Origin: Natrialba chahannaoensis JCM 10990
GTDB lineage: Archaea; Halobacteriota; Halobacteria; Halobacteriales; Natrialbaceae
Reading direction: 5' to 3'
DNA length: 64,000 nt
Assembly: GCF_000337135.1 (NCBI RefSeq)
Contig: NZ_AOIN01000044.1
Location: forward strand, 1 to 64,000
A model generated the notes under the pieces. It was not told the DNA's origin. It searched no databases and was given only the letters and a program-made list of their open reading frames with translations. Position 1 is the first letter of the stretch. Every line of letters starts with the position of its first letter. Positions 35,903-45,538 of this stretch are shown piece after piece. Position numbers and translations under genes: made by a program.

Positions 35903-36631
35903 ATGGCCAAGGACGTCAAGCCCACCCGCAAGAACCTGATGGAGATCGAGGATCGGATCGAACTCTCCGAACGCGGGCACGGGACACTCGAGAAGAAACG
36001 GGACGGGCTGATCATGGAGTTCATGGACATCCTGGACAAGGCCCAGGACGTCCGCGGGGATCTGGCCGACGACTACGATCAGGCCCAGCGCAAGATCAAC
36101 ATGGCACGCGCCATGGAGGGTGACGTTGCCGTCCGCGGTGCTGCCGCTGCGCTGCAAGAACACCCCGAGATCACCACCGAATCGAAGAACATCATGGGCG
36201 TCGTCGTCCCGCAGATCGAATCCTCGCGCGTCTCGAAAGACCTCAGTGAGCGCGGCTACGGTATTATGGGCACCTCTGCGCGCATCGACGAGGCCGCAGA
36301 GGCCTACGAGGATCTCCTCGAGAGCATCATCCTCGCCGCAGAGGTCGAGACGGCGATGAAGAAGATGCTCCGCGAAATCGAGACAACCAAGCGCCGCGTC
36401 AACGCACTCGAGTTCAAGCTCCTGCCGGACCTCTACAACAGTCAGGAGTACATCGAGCAGAAGCTCGAGGAGCAGGAACGTGAGGAAACCTTCCGGCTGA
36501 AGAAGATCAAGGAGAAGAAAGAACAGGAAGAGAAGGAGGCTCGCGATGAAGAGGCAGACGAAGACGAGATCGAAATCGACGAAGCGGATATGGAGCCCCC
36601 GGCGACTGGCGGTGTGCCGGGGAACGACTAA
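35903..36631 (+). CDS. atpD: A-type ATP synthase subunit D
   Basis: A 242-residue protein starting [20 protein letters not shown]. It forms the antiparallel coiled-coil rotor of the central stalk; [20 protein letters not shown] is the most conserved segment. A highly charged C-terminal extension ([19 protein letters not shown]) follows. It is separated from atpB by 918 bp that hold a 25-bp repeat and two small genes, and a TTATCC element about 30 bases upstream suggests its own promoter. Confidence 0.95.
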   Translation: MAKDVKPTRKNLMEIEDRIELSERGHGTLEKKRDGLIMEFMDILDKAQDVRGDLADDYDQAQRKINMARAMEGDVAVRGAAAALQEHPEITTESKNIMGVVVPQIESSRVSKDLSERGYGIMGTSARIDEAAEAYEDLLESIILAAEVETAMKKMLREIETTKRRVNALEFKLLPDLYNSQEYIEQKLEEQEREETFRLKKIKEKKEQEEKEARDEEADEDEIEIDEADMEPPATGGVPGND

Positions 36632-36642
36632 CGGAGTCGTCA

Positions 36643-37098
36643 ATGTCCTGTTCGGAGTGTTGTTCACGAACGGTTACGTTCGCGGTGCCGACTGACTACC
36701 GTGGTTTTCTCTCCGACATCGCCACCGCGAGCGCCAACGATTCAGACGGTCTTCGAACCGCTGCCTTCTGTACACACTGTTTGCTACTCGAGTTCGGCGA
36801 CGACGCTGAAGCAACTGACTCAGAAACGGATGAGCCTGTGCCCACCGACCCTGATTTCTCGCGCGTCAGCGACGCGTTTCCGACGACTCTCGAACAGGCC
36901 GTTCCGCTGGCGCTTGCGATCGGACTTGCCGAGTCACTCGCGATGAATCGGTCGGCGATCGAAACACTCCTGCGGGATGTCGAGCGGGCCGGGGCTGATC
37001 CCCTGTTGGTGCTGGATCGACTGCAGCGTGATCCGTCGGTCGAGTCGGCGATCGATCTGGGGAGGCGACAGCACCAACTCGAGCAGTTGCTCTACTGA
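36643..37098 (+). CDS. DUF6276 family protein
   Basis: A 151-residue haloarchaeal protein starting MSCSECCSRTVTFAVPTDYR, with CxxC-type cysteines (C3, C6/C7) and another pair in FCTHCLLLEF near residue 44, likely one zinc site. The C-terminal half is helical (SLAMNRSAIETLLRDVERAG). The family's function is unknown. It begins 11 bp after the atpD stop, so it is probably cotranscribed with atpD. Confidence 0.75.
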   Translation: MSCSECCSRTVTFAVPTDYRGFLSDIATASANDSDGLRTAAFCTHCLLLEFGDDAEATDSETDEPVPTDPDFSRVSDAFPTTLEQAVPLALAIGLAESLAMNRSAIETLLRDVERAGADPLLVLDRLQRDPSVESAIDLGRRQHQLEQLLY

Positions 37099-37174
37099 GG
37101 GGAACAGCGATTGCTTTTGTGTCGCGTGGTGTAGCGACACCGGTCAGCAAAAAGCCGCAGCAGTACCGAGACGA

Positions 37175-37567
37175 CTACTTCGCAGTCGGCGTCATCGCAT
37201 CGCTAACCGCCTGTTTCACCTGTAGCGCGGCACTCGCAGCGAGACCACGGGCGACCTCGTCGCGCTCGTCAGAGGTAATGATCTCCTCGGTGACGTCCTC
37301 GAGATCAGGCGTAAAGCCGGCGCTGACGGCGTGGCCGACCGGCGGACGAACGGCGACGGTCACCTGCGGACCGGTTGCGCCCGTCGAAACGTCGGCGTCG
37401 ACCGCGTACTCGTTGGGGAGAAACTCACGGGTCCGGGCGGCGATCCGCGAAACGTCGCGGTGCAACAGCCGCTTCTGGGAACTCGAGAGGTCGGGGATGT
37501 CGGCTGCGGCACGCTGGCCAGCAGCAGTCTCCCCTGGTAGCCCTGCGTACGGCGTATTTCCGTTCAT
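37175..37567 (-). CDS. DUF5811 family protein
   Basis: A 130-residue protein starting MNGNTPYAGLPGETAAGQRA. The sequence RTREFLPNEYAVDADVS and TVAVRPPVGHAVSAGFTPDL and the helical end ERDEVARGLAASAALQVKQA match the DUF5811 family of haloarchaea as I remember it. Function unknown. It is soluble. The Met at 37567 matches the family start. The arginine decarboxylase gene lies 90 bp upstream on the same strand. Confidence 0.8.
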   Translation of the reverse strand: MNGNTPYAGLPGETAAGQRAAADIPDLSSSQKRLLHRDVSRIAARTREFLPNEYAVDADVSTGATGPQVTVAVRPPVGHAVSAGFTPDLEDVTEEIITSDERDEVARGLAASAALQVKQAVSDAMTPTAK

Positions 37568-37657
37568 GAGAAGCGTATTGGGTAGCAACGGGCCGGCAGG
37601 TGAAAAGGGTTCGCCTTCGCACAGTCGGTGAGAACGCCGATTGTGGCCGCGCTCGTC

Positions 37658-38137
37658 TCAGCAAATCGGCTCGCTCTCGCCGTAGACGGCGAGCACGAGT
37701 GACGTGGTGTAGACGCCCGCCTCAGCCTGGCTGTGTTCGACGGCGACACTCGAGTCCTCGAATTCCCAGTCGCGCAGTTCCTGCCCCGCGGCGAGTCCTT
37801 CGAGAACGCGGTGTTCGACGTCGTCTGGGTCGGTTTCGTCCGCGACTTCGTAGAAGAGACCGGGGCCGCGGTCGGCGGATCGTGACCAGGCGAGAGCGGC
37901 GCTCACTTGGTCAGGACCGGCGGTTGTCGCTCGTGCTTCGACGACGGTCAGCCGTTCGCCGGCGGGGCCGAGGTCGGGTGCTGTACCAGCGACTTCGACG
38001 TCAACAGCGGCCGGAATCACAGAGGAGACGGCGACGAGATTGTAGTTTTCGACGCCGGCATCGGCGAGGGCGGCATCGTAGGACGCCATTTTGGTCGGGG
38101 CTGATGCGGAGCCCTGAACGATTCGGATCGTACTCAT
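37658..38137 (-). CDS. pdaD: Pyruvoyl-dependent arginine decarboxylase
   Basis: A 159-residue proenzyme. NLVAVSSVIP contains the Ser-Ser pair (38-39) where self-cleavage creates the pyruvoyl group at Ser39 and splits the protein into a small beta chain and a larger alpha chain. It decarboxylates arginine to agmatine, which archaea need for polyamines and for agmatidine in the anticodon of tRNA-Ile. The length fits the family (about 160). The Met at 38137 begins MSTIRIVQGSASAPTK. It lies 68 bp after the PAN gene on the same strand. Confidence 0.93.
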   Translation of the reverse strand: MSTIRIVQGSASAPTKMASYDAALADAGVENYNLVAVSSVIPAAVDVEVAGTAPDLGPAGERLTVVEARATTAGPDQVSAALAWSRSADRGPGLFYEVADETDPDDVEHRVLEGLAAGQELRDWEFEDSSVAVEHSQAEAGVYTTSLVLAVYGESEPIC

Positions 38138-38205
38138 TGCTGTAGTCGTGCTCGGGGACGAACAGCGTAAGGACTTGCGATCCAAGTAAAGACGGGACAG
38201 AACGC

Positions 38206-39438
38206 TTACTGGTAGAAGTAACCCGCAGAGGAAATGACGTCACTCGAGTCGTCGGCCTCAATCTTGTCGAAGGCGTCGACGAAGTCCTCGTGGTGGACCT
38301 CGTCGCGCTCGTTGCGGATGGCGAACATGCCGGCTTCGGTAGCCAGACTCTCGATTTCGGCACCGGAGTAGCCGTCAGTTTCGTCGGCGAGGTCTGCGAA
38401 GTCGACGCCGTCGGCGATGTTCATGCCGCGGGTGTGGATCTCGAGGATCTGCTCGCGACCGTCGCGGTTCGGTTCGGGCACTTCGATGAGGCGGTCGAAC
38501 CGACCGGGACGGAGGATCGCGCGGTCGAGCATGTCGAAGCGGTTGGTGGCGGCGATGATGCGGATCTCTCCGCGGGCCTCGAAGCCGTCCATTTCGGAGA
38601 GCAGTTGCATCATGGTGCGCTGGACCTCGGCGTCACCGGAGGTTTTGGACTCGGTACGCGTCGTCGCGACGGCGTCAATCTCGTCGATAAAGATGATTGC
38701 TGGTTCGCGCTCTCGTGCAAGTTCGAAGAGGTCGCGGACGAGCCGCGAGCCTTCGCCGATGAACTTGCGCACGAGTTCGGAGCCAGCCATCTTGATGAAG
38801 GTGGCGTCGGTCTGGTTGGCGACGGCCTTCGCGAGCATCGTTTTCCCGGTACCTGGTGGGCCGTGGAGCAAGACGCCACTTGGTGGGTCGATACCGACCT
38901 CTTCGAAGCGTTCGGGTTCAACGAGTGGCTGTTCGACGGCCTCGCGGACCTCACGGACCTGCTCGTCGATGCCACCGATGTCCTCGTAGCCGACCTCTGG
39001 TCGCTCGGTGATCTCCATCGCCTGTGCGCGTGCGTCGGTTTCCGTCTCCAGAATCGTTTGGATCGCAAAGGAGTCGTTGACGGCGACGCGGTCGCCGGCC
39101 TCGACGCGTTCTGCGATACGCGGGGAAACCTCGGTGAGCACCTCCTGATTGTTGCCGTGTTGTTTGACGACGACTTCGCCGTCGCCGACGACGTCCTCGA
39201 CGCTCGCGATGTACAGCGAGGAACTCTTGAGCGTCTCGTTCTCGCGCTCGACACGATCGACGCGCTCGCGAAGGTCCTCACGGCGCTCGGTCGTCTGATC
39301 GAGCTGGTTCTCGAGCTGTTCGTTGACGTCAACGAGTTCCGCATAGTGCCCGCGAAGGGCCTCAACCCGCTCGTCGTCGGGGAGATCAGGATCGATATTG
39401 CGGTGAGGTCGTTCGGGGAGAGACGGGCTTCGAGACAT
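38206..39438 (-). CDS. pan: Proteasome-activating nucleotidase (PAN)
   Basis: A 410-residue AAA+ ATPase. An N-terminal coiled coil (about 25-75) precedes the OB domain and the ATPase domain, with Walker A GPPGTGKT, Walker B IIFIDEID and the arginine-finger region RPGRFDRL. The C-terminus GYFYQ ends in the HbYX motif (Phe-Tyr-X) that opens the gate of the 20S proteasome. PAN unfolds substrates, including SAMP-modified ones linked to UbaA (8198-9034). The start at 39438 gives the usual length; the frame upstream is antisense to nothing useful. Confidence 0.97.
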   Translation of the reverse strand: MSRSPSLPERPHRNIDPDLPDDERVEALRGHYAELVDVNEQLENQLDQTTERREDLRERVDRVERENETLKSSSLYIASVEDVVGDGEVVVKQHGNNQEVLTEVSPRIAERVEAGDRVAVNDSFAIQTILETETDARAQAMEITERPEVGYEDIGGIDEQVREVREAVEQPLVEPERFEEVGIDPPSGVLLHGPPGTGKTMLAKAVANQTDATFIKMAGSELVRKFIGEGSRLVRDLFELAREREPAIIFIDEIDAVATTRTESKTSGDAEVQRTMMQLLSEMDGFEARGEIRIIAATNRFDMLDRAILRPGRFDRLIEVPEPNRDGREQILEIHTRGMNIADGVDFADLADETDGYSGAEIESLATEAGMFAIRNERDEVHHEDFVDAFDKIEADDSSDVISSAGYFYQ

Positions 39439-39541
39439 CTTGACGTGCTCGGATAAGTCCCCGACGATAAATGTGCTTTTGGGTCGCGGAGGGATTTCGA
39501 AACAGGAGTACAGGATTAGCCTGCAACTGCCGGTCAACCGC

Positions 39542-41353
39542 TCAGGAGAGCAGTTCCTCGAGTTCGTCCAGTCGCTCGCCGTAGGTCGAAAGCGCCCGGT
39601 CGATCGGCTCGGAACTGCCCATGTCGACCCCGGCGATGCGCAGGAGTTCGAGCGGGTACTCTCTGGAGCCTTGCTGGAGGAACTCGAGGTAGGCGTCTGC
39701 AGCCCCACGATCCGGTTCGCCGCTCGCGCCGTCGGGCAGCACGTCGTCGACGATGGCGAGTGCGGCCGAGATGCCGGTCGCGTACTGGTAGACGTAGAAC
39801 GCGCGGTAGAAGTGCGGGATGCGCATCCACTCGCGGGCGATGCGGTCGTCGACCGCGGCGGGTTCGTAGTAGGTCTCCTTGAGCCCGCCGTAGAGTTCGT
39901 CGAGTCGGTCGGCCGTCAAGGGTTCGCCTTCCTCCTCGAGTCGGTGGGCCTCGTGTTCGAACTCCGCGAAGAGAGTCTGGCGGTAGAGCGTCGAGCGCAC
40001 GCGCTCTAAGAATTCGTTCAGGACGTGTTTCTTGAACTCCGGATCGTCGACGGTCTCGAGCAGGTGTGCCGTCAGCAGCGCCTCATTGACCGTACTGGCG
40101 ACTTCGGCGACGAAAATCTCGTAGCCCGAGTAAACGAACGGCTGTTCGTCTTTCGTTAACTGCGAGTGCATCGAGTGGCCGAGTTCGTGGGCCAGCGTGT
40201 ACATCGAGGAGATGTCGTCCTGATAGTTCATCAGGATGAACGGCTGGGTGTCGTAGGTGCCGCTGGAGTACGCCCCGGACTGTTTGCCCTCGTTTTCGTA
40301 GACGTCGACCCAGCGCGAGTCGAGTCCCTCGGCGACGCGGGACTGGTACTCCTCGCCGAGCGGTTCGAGCGCATCGACGACGTACTCGGCGGCCTGATCG
40401 TACTCGACATCGGGACCCTCGTCGCCGGTCAGCGGCATGTAGAGGTCCCACATCTGCAGTTCGTCGACGTCGAGCGCCTGGCGCTTGAGTTCGGCGTGGT
40501 GGTGGAGTTTGTCGAGGTTGTCGTGGACGCTCTCGACGAGCGTGTCGTAGACCTCGACGGGAACGTTCGGGCCGTCGAGGGCCGCCTCGCGGGCAGTGTC
40601 GTAGTTGCGCGCCCGCGCGGTCTTTACGTCCGCCTTGACGCTGTTTTTGTACGCCGCCGCGACTGTGTTTCGCATCGACCCCCACTCGTTGAAGTACTCC
40701 TCGTAGACTTGCTGGCGGAACTCCCGGTCGGGTCGCTTGAGCAGGTTCGTGAAGTTGCTCTGGGTGATTTCGACGGCGTCGCCCTCGGGGTCCTCCACAG
40801 TTGGGAACGACATATCCGCGTTCGAGAGCATGTTGTACACCTCGCCGGTCGCTCCGGTGACCTCGCCAAGCTCCGCGAGTAGCTCCTCGACCTCAGCGGA
40901 GCGCGTGTGCGGTTTCATCCGGAGCACGTCGTCGACGTAGTGGTCGTACAGCTCGAGTGCCGGCTCCGTCTCGACCAGGTCGTCGAACTCTTCGCGGGTC
41001 AGCTCCTGCAGTTCGGGGTCGATGAACGACGACGCGGACTGCGCGTCGGCCGCGAGCGACTGTGCGCGAGCGGTCAGTGCCTGGTACTCCTGATCCGTCG
41101 TGTCCTCGTCGCGGCGCATCCGTGCGTAGGCCGCGACCGTCGACACGTCACGCATGACCGAGTCGCGCAACTCGAGTACCGAGTGTAGCGTCTCGGCGTC
41201 GTCGGTGACCTGCCCCTCATACGCTTGTAGCTCTTCGACGCGTTCGGCGACGTCTTCGTAGGCGTCCTGCCACTCGTCGTCGGTTGCGTAGATGCTCTCC
41301 AGATCCCAGGTATACTCCTCGTCGATGTCTGACCGTTCGGGAACGGAACTCAT
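39542..41353 (-). CDS. pepF: Oligoendopeptidase F (M3 family)
   Basis: A 603-residue peptidase. The zinc motif HELGHSMHS is near residue 388, with the third ligand in the downstream NEALLTAHL region. SSVPERSDIDEEYTWDLESI at the N-terminus is the characteristic M3B start. It degrades oligopeptides in the cytoplasm and may take over products of the proteasome encoded in part nearby. The start at 41353 fits; the frame upstream is antisense to the M28 gene, with which it is divergent. Confidence 0.95.
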   Translation of the reverse strand: MSSVPERSDIDEEYTWDLESIYATDDEWQDAYEDVAERVEELQAYEGQVTDDAETLHSVLELRDSVMRDVSTVAAYARMRRDEDTTDQEYQALTARAQSLAADAQSASSFIDPELQELTREEFDDLVETEPALELYDHYVDDVLRMKPHTRSAEVEELLAELGEVTGATGEVYNMLSNADMSFPTVEDPEGDAVEITQSNFTNLLKRPDREFRQQVYEEYFNEWGSMRNTVAAAYKNSVKADVKTARARNYDTAREAALDGPNVPVEVYDTLVESVHDNLDKLHHHAELKRQALDVDELQMWDLYMPLTGDEGPDVEYDQAAEYVVDALEPLGEEYQSRVAEGLDSRWVDVYENEGKQSGAYSSGTYDTQPFILMNYQDDISSMYTLAHELGHSMHSQLTKDEQPFVYSGYEIFVAEVASTVNEALLTAHLLETVDDPEFKKHVLNEFLERVRSTLYRQTLFAEFEHEAHRLEEEGEPLTADRLDELYGGLKETYYEPAAVDDRIAREWMRIPHFYRAFYVYQYATGISAALAIVDDVLPDGASGEPDRGAADAYLEFLQQGSREYPLELLRIAGVDMGSSEPIDRALSTYGERLDELEELLS

Positions 41354-41435
41354 ACTCCCGGTTTCGGAACGAAGGTGGTAAAGGATATCGAACGACGTGA
41401 CTGGCGTTTTTGTCGCGTCGAGCGAATATGTGGGT

Positions 41436-42800
41436 ATGACCGATGCTGACTGTGAACTGACTGGCGACACCGTCACCCGTGCGATCGGTCGCGCCTGGAC
41501 GGACGACAGCGCCTGGGAGCTCTTGACTGCGCTAACCGAACTGCCCAATCGCATGGGTGGCTCACCCGGCGAGCGCCGCGCGGCCGAACTGGTCAGCGAG
41601 TCGTTTACCGACGCGGGTCTCGACGACCCCCGTATCGACGAGTTCGACATGCAGTACTGGGAGCGCGGAACCTCCGAACTCACTGTCGAAACAGATTCAC
41701 TCTCGCGGCAGTTCGAGACGATCGCGCTGCCGTACTCGCCTGCCGGCGATGTCGAGGGACAGCTGGTCGACGTGGGCTACGGCACACCCGCGGAGATCGA
41801 CGCGGTCGACCTCGAGGGCGCGATCGCCGTTGCGAGCACGACGACGCCCGCCGACCAGCGGTTCGTCCACCGCATGGAGAAGTACGGCCACGCGGTCGAC
41901 GCCGGCGCGGCGGCGTTCGTCTTCGTCAATCACGTATCCGGCCAGCTGCCGCCGACGGGCTCGCTCCGGTTCAACGAGGAGGAAGAAATTCCGGCCGTCG
42001 GCGTCAGCGCCGAGAGCGGTGACTGGCTAAGCGAGTACGCGAGCCGTGCGGAAGACGTTCGTGCCCACCTTCACGTCGACGCTCGGACCAGCGACGGCAC
42101 TAGCCAGAACGTTCACGCGACTATCGGTCCCGACACTGATGATATGGTCCTCGTCCTCGCTCACTACGACGCCCACGACATCGGCGAGGGCGCACTCGAC
42201 AACGGCTGTGGCATCGCCACCGTCGCCGGCGCGGCCAACATCCTCGCCGAAATCGAGGAGGTACTCGAGTCCCAGGTCAGAATCGCAGGTGTCGGCTGCG
42301 AGGAGATCGGCCTGCTTGGTGCCGAAGCGCTTGCCGACGAGATCGACCCGGACTCGATCCGTGCGGTGGTCAACGTCGACGGCGCGGGCCGATTCCGCGA
42401 TCTGCAAGTCTTTTCGCACGCGTCGGACGAACTCGAGGAACTGGCCGCGTCGGTCGCAGGTGGGGCCGGCCAGCCGGTCGTCCACGAGCCGGATCCGCAC
42501 CCGTTCAGCGACCATTGGCCGTTCCTGCAGGCGGGCGTTCCCTCGGTCCAACTCCATAGCGAGCCGCCGAAGGGAAGCGATCGGGGACGCGGCTGGGGGC
42601 ACACGTCGGCCGATACGCGGGACAAGGTTGATCCGCGGAATCTCCGCGAGCACGCAATCCTGGCGGCGCTGCTGGTGTGGGAACTAACGCGAACTGACGT
42701 GGCGTCGATTGCGGTAGACAACCTGCGTGAGCGACTGGTCGAACAGGATTACGAACCCGGAATGCGAGCGGCAGGGATCTGGCCGGTTGGGTGGGAGTAG
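41436..42800 (+). CDS. M28-family zinc aminopeptidase
   Basis: A 454-residue protein without a signal peptide. A PA-type insert (about 105-205) precedes the catalytic domain. Metal-ligand segments are visible: HYDAHDIGEGALDNGCG, CEEIGLLGAEALAD, NVDGAGRF and a final GWGHTSADTRDK. This is the pattern of M28 aminopeptidases with two zinc ions (His, Asp, Glu, Asp, His). It probably trims peptides in the cytoplasm. It is divergent from pepF, 82 bp apart. Confidence 0.92.
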   Translation: MTDADCELTGDTVTRAIGRAWTDDSAWELLTALTELPNRMGGSPGERRAAELVSESFTDAGLDDPRIDEFDMQYWERGTSELTVETDSLSRQFETIALPYSPAGDVEGQLVDVGYGTPAEIDAVDLEGAIAVASTTTPADQRFVHRMEKYGHAVDAGAAAFVFVNHVSGQLPPTGSLRFNEEEEIPAVGVSAESGDWLSEYASRAEDVRAHLHVDARTSDGTSQNVHATIGPDTDDMVLVLAHYDAHDIGEGALDNGCGIATVAGAANILAEIEEVLESQVRIAGVGCEEIGLLGAEALADEIDPDSIRAVVNVDGAGRFRDLQVFSHASDELEELAASVAGGAGQPVVHEPDPHPFSDHWPFLQAGVPSVQLHSEPPKGSDRGRGWGHTSADTRDKVDPRNLREHAILAALLVWELTRTDVASIAVDNLRERLVEQDYEPGMRAAGIWPVGWE

Positions 42801-42818
42801 CGGCCAACTCGCTGGCGG

Positions 42819-43064
42819 TCAGCCTCGAAGCTCGGCGTCCATCGCGGTTCGAACGACCCGTGCGATTCCGAGCATCGCGAGAAAACTCCCGATGAAGACG
42901 ATCGCAACGAACAGAAAGATCCCGAGTCCGACGGCGGGCAGGTTCGGGTGGGTGAGCAGCGGCGAAACGACGGCTTGCGTGCCGAGGAAAACGATTACGA
43001 TCCCCATTGCGACGCGGATCGACGCCCGCCAGTACGCACCGTACTCCTCGGGGGACAGTTCCAT
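42819..43064 (-). CDS. Small two-helix membrane protein
   Basis: An 81-residue protein starting MELSPEEYGAYWRASIRVAM, with two hydrophobic helices (about 15-35 and 46-68) and a short charged end (VRTAMDAELRG). An in-frame Met eight codons upstream (43088) is possible. It is conserved-looking but I do not recognise the family. It is convergent with the M28 gene, 18 bp away. Confidence 0.6.
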   Translation of the reverse strand: MELSPEEYGAYWRASIRVAMGIVIVFLGTQAVVSPLLTHPNLPAVGLGIFLFVAIVFIGSFLAMLGIARVVRTAMDAELRG

Positions 43065-43172
43065 ACGCCGAGGTGAGAGCCCGTCCATAAAAACGTCTCG
43101 CCATCGTGACCGTCACGGGTGCTGACCGATTCGTCGGTGATATAATCGTCCCGGCCTGCCCCGGTCGCAGCC

Positions 43173-44054
43173 CTACCGCTCTCGCACTCCGTCCGCAACT
43201 CGCCCTGCCACACGCGCCTCCGTCACTCGCTCTCGCCGCCGTTGCTCGAACACCGCCCGCGCGCTCTCGGCTGCCTCCTCGTCGACGGCGAACTCGAGTG
43301 CCTCGTACTCGACGTCGGTCAGCACCAGCGGCTCTGGCGGCGCGGGCGCGATTCCCTCGTGTCCAGGCAGCGGGTCGGACTCGAGTGCCCGTTCGATCGT
43401 TTGCAGGTCGGCCTCGCCGGTGCCGACATTCCGGGCGAGCGAGACGAGTCGGCGGACGAGTTCGCGACAGAAGCCGCCCGCGGTGACGGTCAGAATGAGG
43501 AAGTGCCCATCGCGGGTGGACTCGAGTCCCGGCGAGCGCTGGGTGTTGTGGTCGTCGGGTGTGAGGTTGTGGAAGTCGTGGGACCCAGAGAGGGCGTCGC
43601 AGGCCGCCTGGAAACGGTCGTCGTCGACGGCGTGAGCCGTGACGGGAGTAGCAGCGTGACCTTCATCGGTGTCGCTGGCGGGCAGTGCGTCGTCGTTGGC
43701 GGGTGGTGCGTACAGATAGTAGGTGTATTCGCGCTTACGCGCGTGGTGGGTCGCGTGAAACTCGTCGGGCGCGTCGGCGGCCGCCCAGGCGCGGATGTCG
43801 GCCGGCAGTTGGCCGTTGAACGCCCGCGGAGTGAGCCAGTCGGGGGCCTCGAAGGCGACGGTCTGTGCGAGCGCGGAGACGCCAGCGTCGGTGCGGCCGG
43901 CGGCGGCGTAGCCGGCGGGTTTGTCCGCGTCGGGGGCGAGAACGTCGAGCGCACGCAGCGCGTCGAACATCGCGTCCTCGACGGTCGACACGTCGGGCTG
44001 GCGCTGAAAACCGTAGTAGCCGGTGCCGTCGTAGGCGAGTCGGAACGCGCGCAT
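43173..44054 (-). CDS. truA: tRNA pseudouridine synthase A
   Basis: A 293-residue protein starting MRAFRLAYDGTGYYGFQRQP. The catalytic aspartate is in GRTDAGVSA (about residue 58). HHARKREYTYYLY and GGFCRELVRRLV are other family segments. The enzyme makes pseudouridine at positions 38-40 of tRNAs. An acidic insert (about 125-145, DALPASDTDEGH) is haloarchaeal. The start at 44054 is the family start. Confidence 0.95.
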   Translation of the reverse strand: MRAFRLAYDGTGYYGFQRQPDVSTVEDAMFDALRALDVLAPDADKPAGYAAAGRTDAGVSALAQTVAFEAPDWLTPRAFNGQLPADIRAWAAADAPDEFHATHHARKREYTYYLYAPPANDDALPASDTDEGHAATPVTAHAVDDDRFQAACDALSGSHDFHNLTPDDHNTQRSPGLESTRDGHFLILTVTAGGFCRELVRRLVSLARNVGTGEADLQTIERALESDPLPGHEGIAPAPPEPLVLTDVEYEALEFAVDEEAAESARAVFEQRRRERVTEARVAGRVADGVRER

Positions 44055-44123
44055 CGGTGGTGACTCGAGAAAGCAACTCGAGTGTGTTAGCGTCGTCGAA
44101 TACGCGAGCGAGCGGCGAACCGA

Positions 44124-44131
44124 ATTTATTT
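44124..44131 (+). promoter_or_regulatory. TATA box of the TAT lipoprotein gene
   Basis: ATTTATTT lies about 30 bases before the ATG at 44157, within the 102-bp divergent spacer from truA. Confidence 0.4.
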
Positions 44132-44156
44132 CAATCATTGTGGATATAATTTCGGC

Positions 44157-45473
44157 ATGCGCCGCCCGCCCTTTCCCTCCCGGCGTTCCAGACGGGCCTT
44201 CCTCGGCGGAACAGCCGTCGCTGGAACGGCCGCTCTGGCTGGTTGCACCACGCTGTACCACGTGCTTCCGGACCGAATCGTCTATGCTCGCACCCGACGG
44301 CGGGATATTCCCGAGGTTCCGCCGGCCGTCGAGACGACCGATGCACACGTCCGCGAGACGGCCGACCGGATCGCCGAACATGCCGACGCTGCCCTCGCTG
44401 TCTGGGACCGACTGGACGAACCGTTCGGGCAGACGCCGGTCACCAGAGGCAACATCGAATCAGCCGACGAGTTCGCCACAGAAGCGCCGACGAAACCGCC
44501 CGTGGTCAGCACTGTCGAATCCACGGGTTTGCACCTCCACCAGGCAGCACAGGGTGATGCCTACGCCCGTGCCGTTCTGGACGGGTTCGACGACGACCCA
44601 ACCGAGGGCGTCGACGACGGACTCGAGGCGGTGACGGAACTGGCGAGCCAGTTCGAGTACGAGACCGCAGCGCCCGAAACGTTCCTCGCCTATGGCAAGT
44701 CGATCGAGCACAGCCTGCACCAGGCAGAGTCCGGTCTTTCGCGACGGAGAGACGCCGAGATCGCCGACAGTGACCGTTCGGATCGCGCTGAACAGATCGC
44801 AACGGTGTACAGCGGCGTCCAGCGAAGCCGATTGCGCGTCCGTGACGCGAAGGCCTACCGCGAGGCGCTCCGCGAGCGTGATTCCGGTAGCGAGTCGATC
44901 CGCGACTCACTCGCCGAGAGCCGGGACGAACTCGAGGGCCGGATCGACGACCTGCGTGCCACCCGCGAGGAGTGGGGCGACCGATTCGACGCCGACGAGT
45001 TCGAGGGCGAACGACGCGACGTCCGCAGCGCGTTGTACTCGCGCTCGGCCAGTGGTGAGTCGGACCTCCAGCGTGCCACGCGGTACCTCGACGACGGATA
45101 CGAGGTGTACGGGACCGTCGCGCTCGCAGACGTGTGGCTTCGACTGACGGCGGCGCGTGACGAGTGGGAACGGTTCGAGACCGACGGGACAGACGAACTC
45201 GACGCCGTCGTGATCGACGAGGCGAAGCGAGACGCAGTGAGTCGACTCGAGGACCTGCTTGTGACCGATCCCGAACCGCTAACGCGGCTGTTCTGTTCGG
45301 AGGCACGAACGCTGGTGTCCGTTGGTGATCTGGATCTGGCTATCGATGCAGGAGAGATGGACGAGGACCAACGTTGGAGCCTCGCCAACGGCTACGCCCG
45401 GTACATGCTCGCGAGAGGGATGCTCGACCGTATCCCCGAGGCGGTCGACCTCCTGACCGGCGACAGGAGTTGA
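44157..45473 (+). CDS. TAT-exported lipoprotein of unknown function
   Basis: A 438-residue protein with a twin-arginine signal (SRRSRRAFLGGTAVAG) and a lipobox LAGC, Cys30 being the lipid anchor. The mature part is almost wholly helical and very acidic, with coiled-coil-like stretches (ESRDELEGRIDDLRATREEW). No binding or catalytic motif is recognised. It sits between truA (divergent) and a nucleoside hydrolase that has its own TATA box. The role is unknown; it may be an extracellular scaffold or binding protein. Confidence 0.75.
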   Translation: MRRPPFPSRRSRRAFLGGTAVAGTAALAGCTTLYHVLPDRIVYARTRRRDIPEVPPAVETTDAHVRETADRIAEHADAALAVWDRLDEPFGQTPVTRGNIESADEFATEAPTKPPVVSTVESTGLHLHQAAQGDAYARAVLDGFDDDPTEGVDDGLEAVTELASQFEYETAAPETFLAYGKSIEHSLHQAESGLSRRRDAEIADSDRSDRAEQIATVYSGVQRSRLRVRDAKAYREALRERDSGSESIRDSLAESRDELEGRIDDLRATREEWGDRFDADEFEGERRDVRSALYSRSASGESDLQRATRYLDDGYEVYGTVALADVWLRLTAARDEWERFETDGTDELDAVVIDEAKRDAVSRLEDLLVTDPEPLTRLFCSEARTLVSVGDLDLAIDAGEMDEDQRWSLANGYARYMLARGMLDRIPEAVDLLTGDRS

Positions 45474-45509
45474 CCCCGTGAGTCGGTCCTGGACGACGCC
45501 GACCCGCGT

Positions 45510-45517
45510 TTTATACG
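45510..45517 (+). promoter_or_regulatory. TATA box of the nucleoside hydrolase gene
   Basis: TTTATACG is centred about 26 bases before the ATG at 45539, the leaderless spacing. Confidence 0.5.
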
Positions 45518-45538
45518 CCCGCAAGCGCCAGTTTCGGT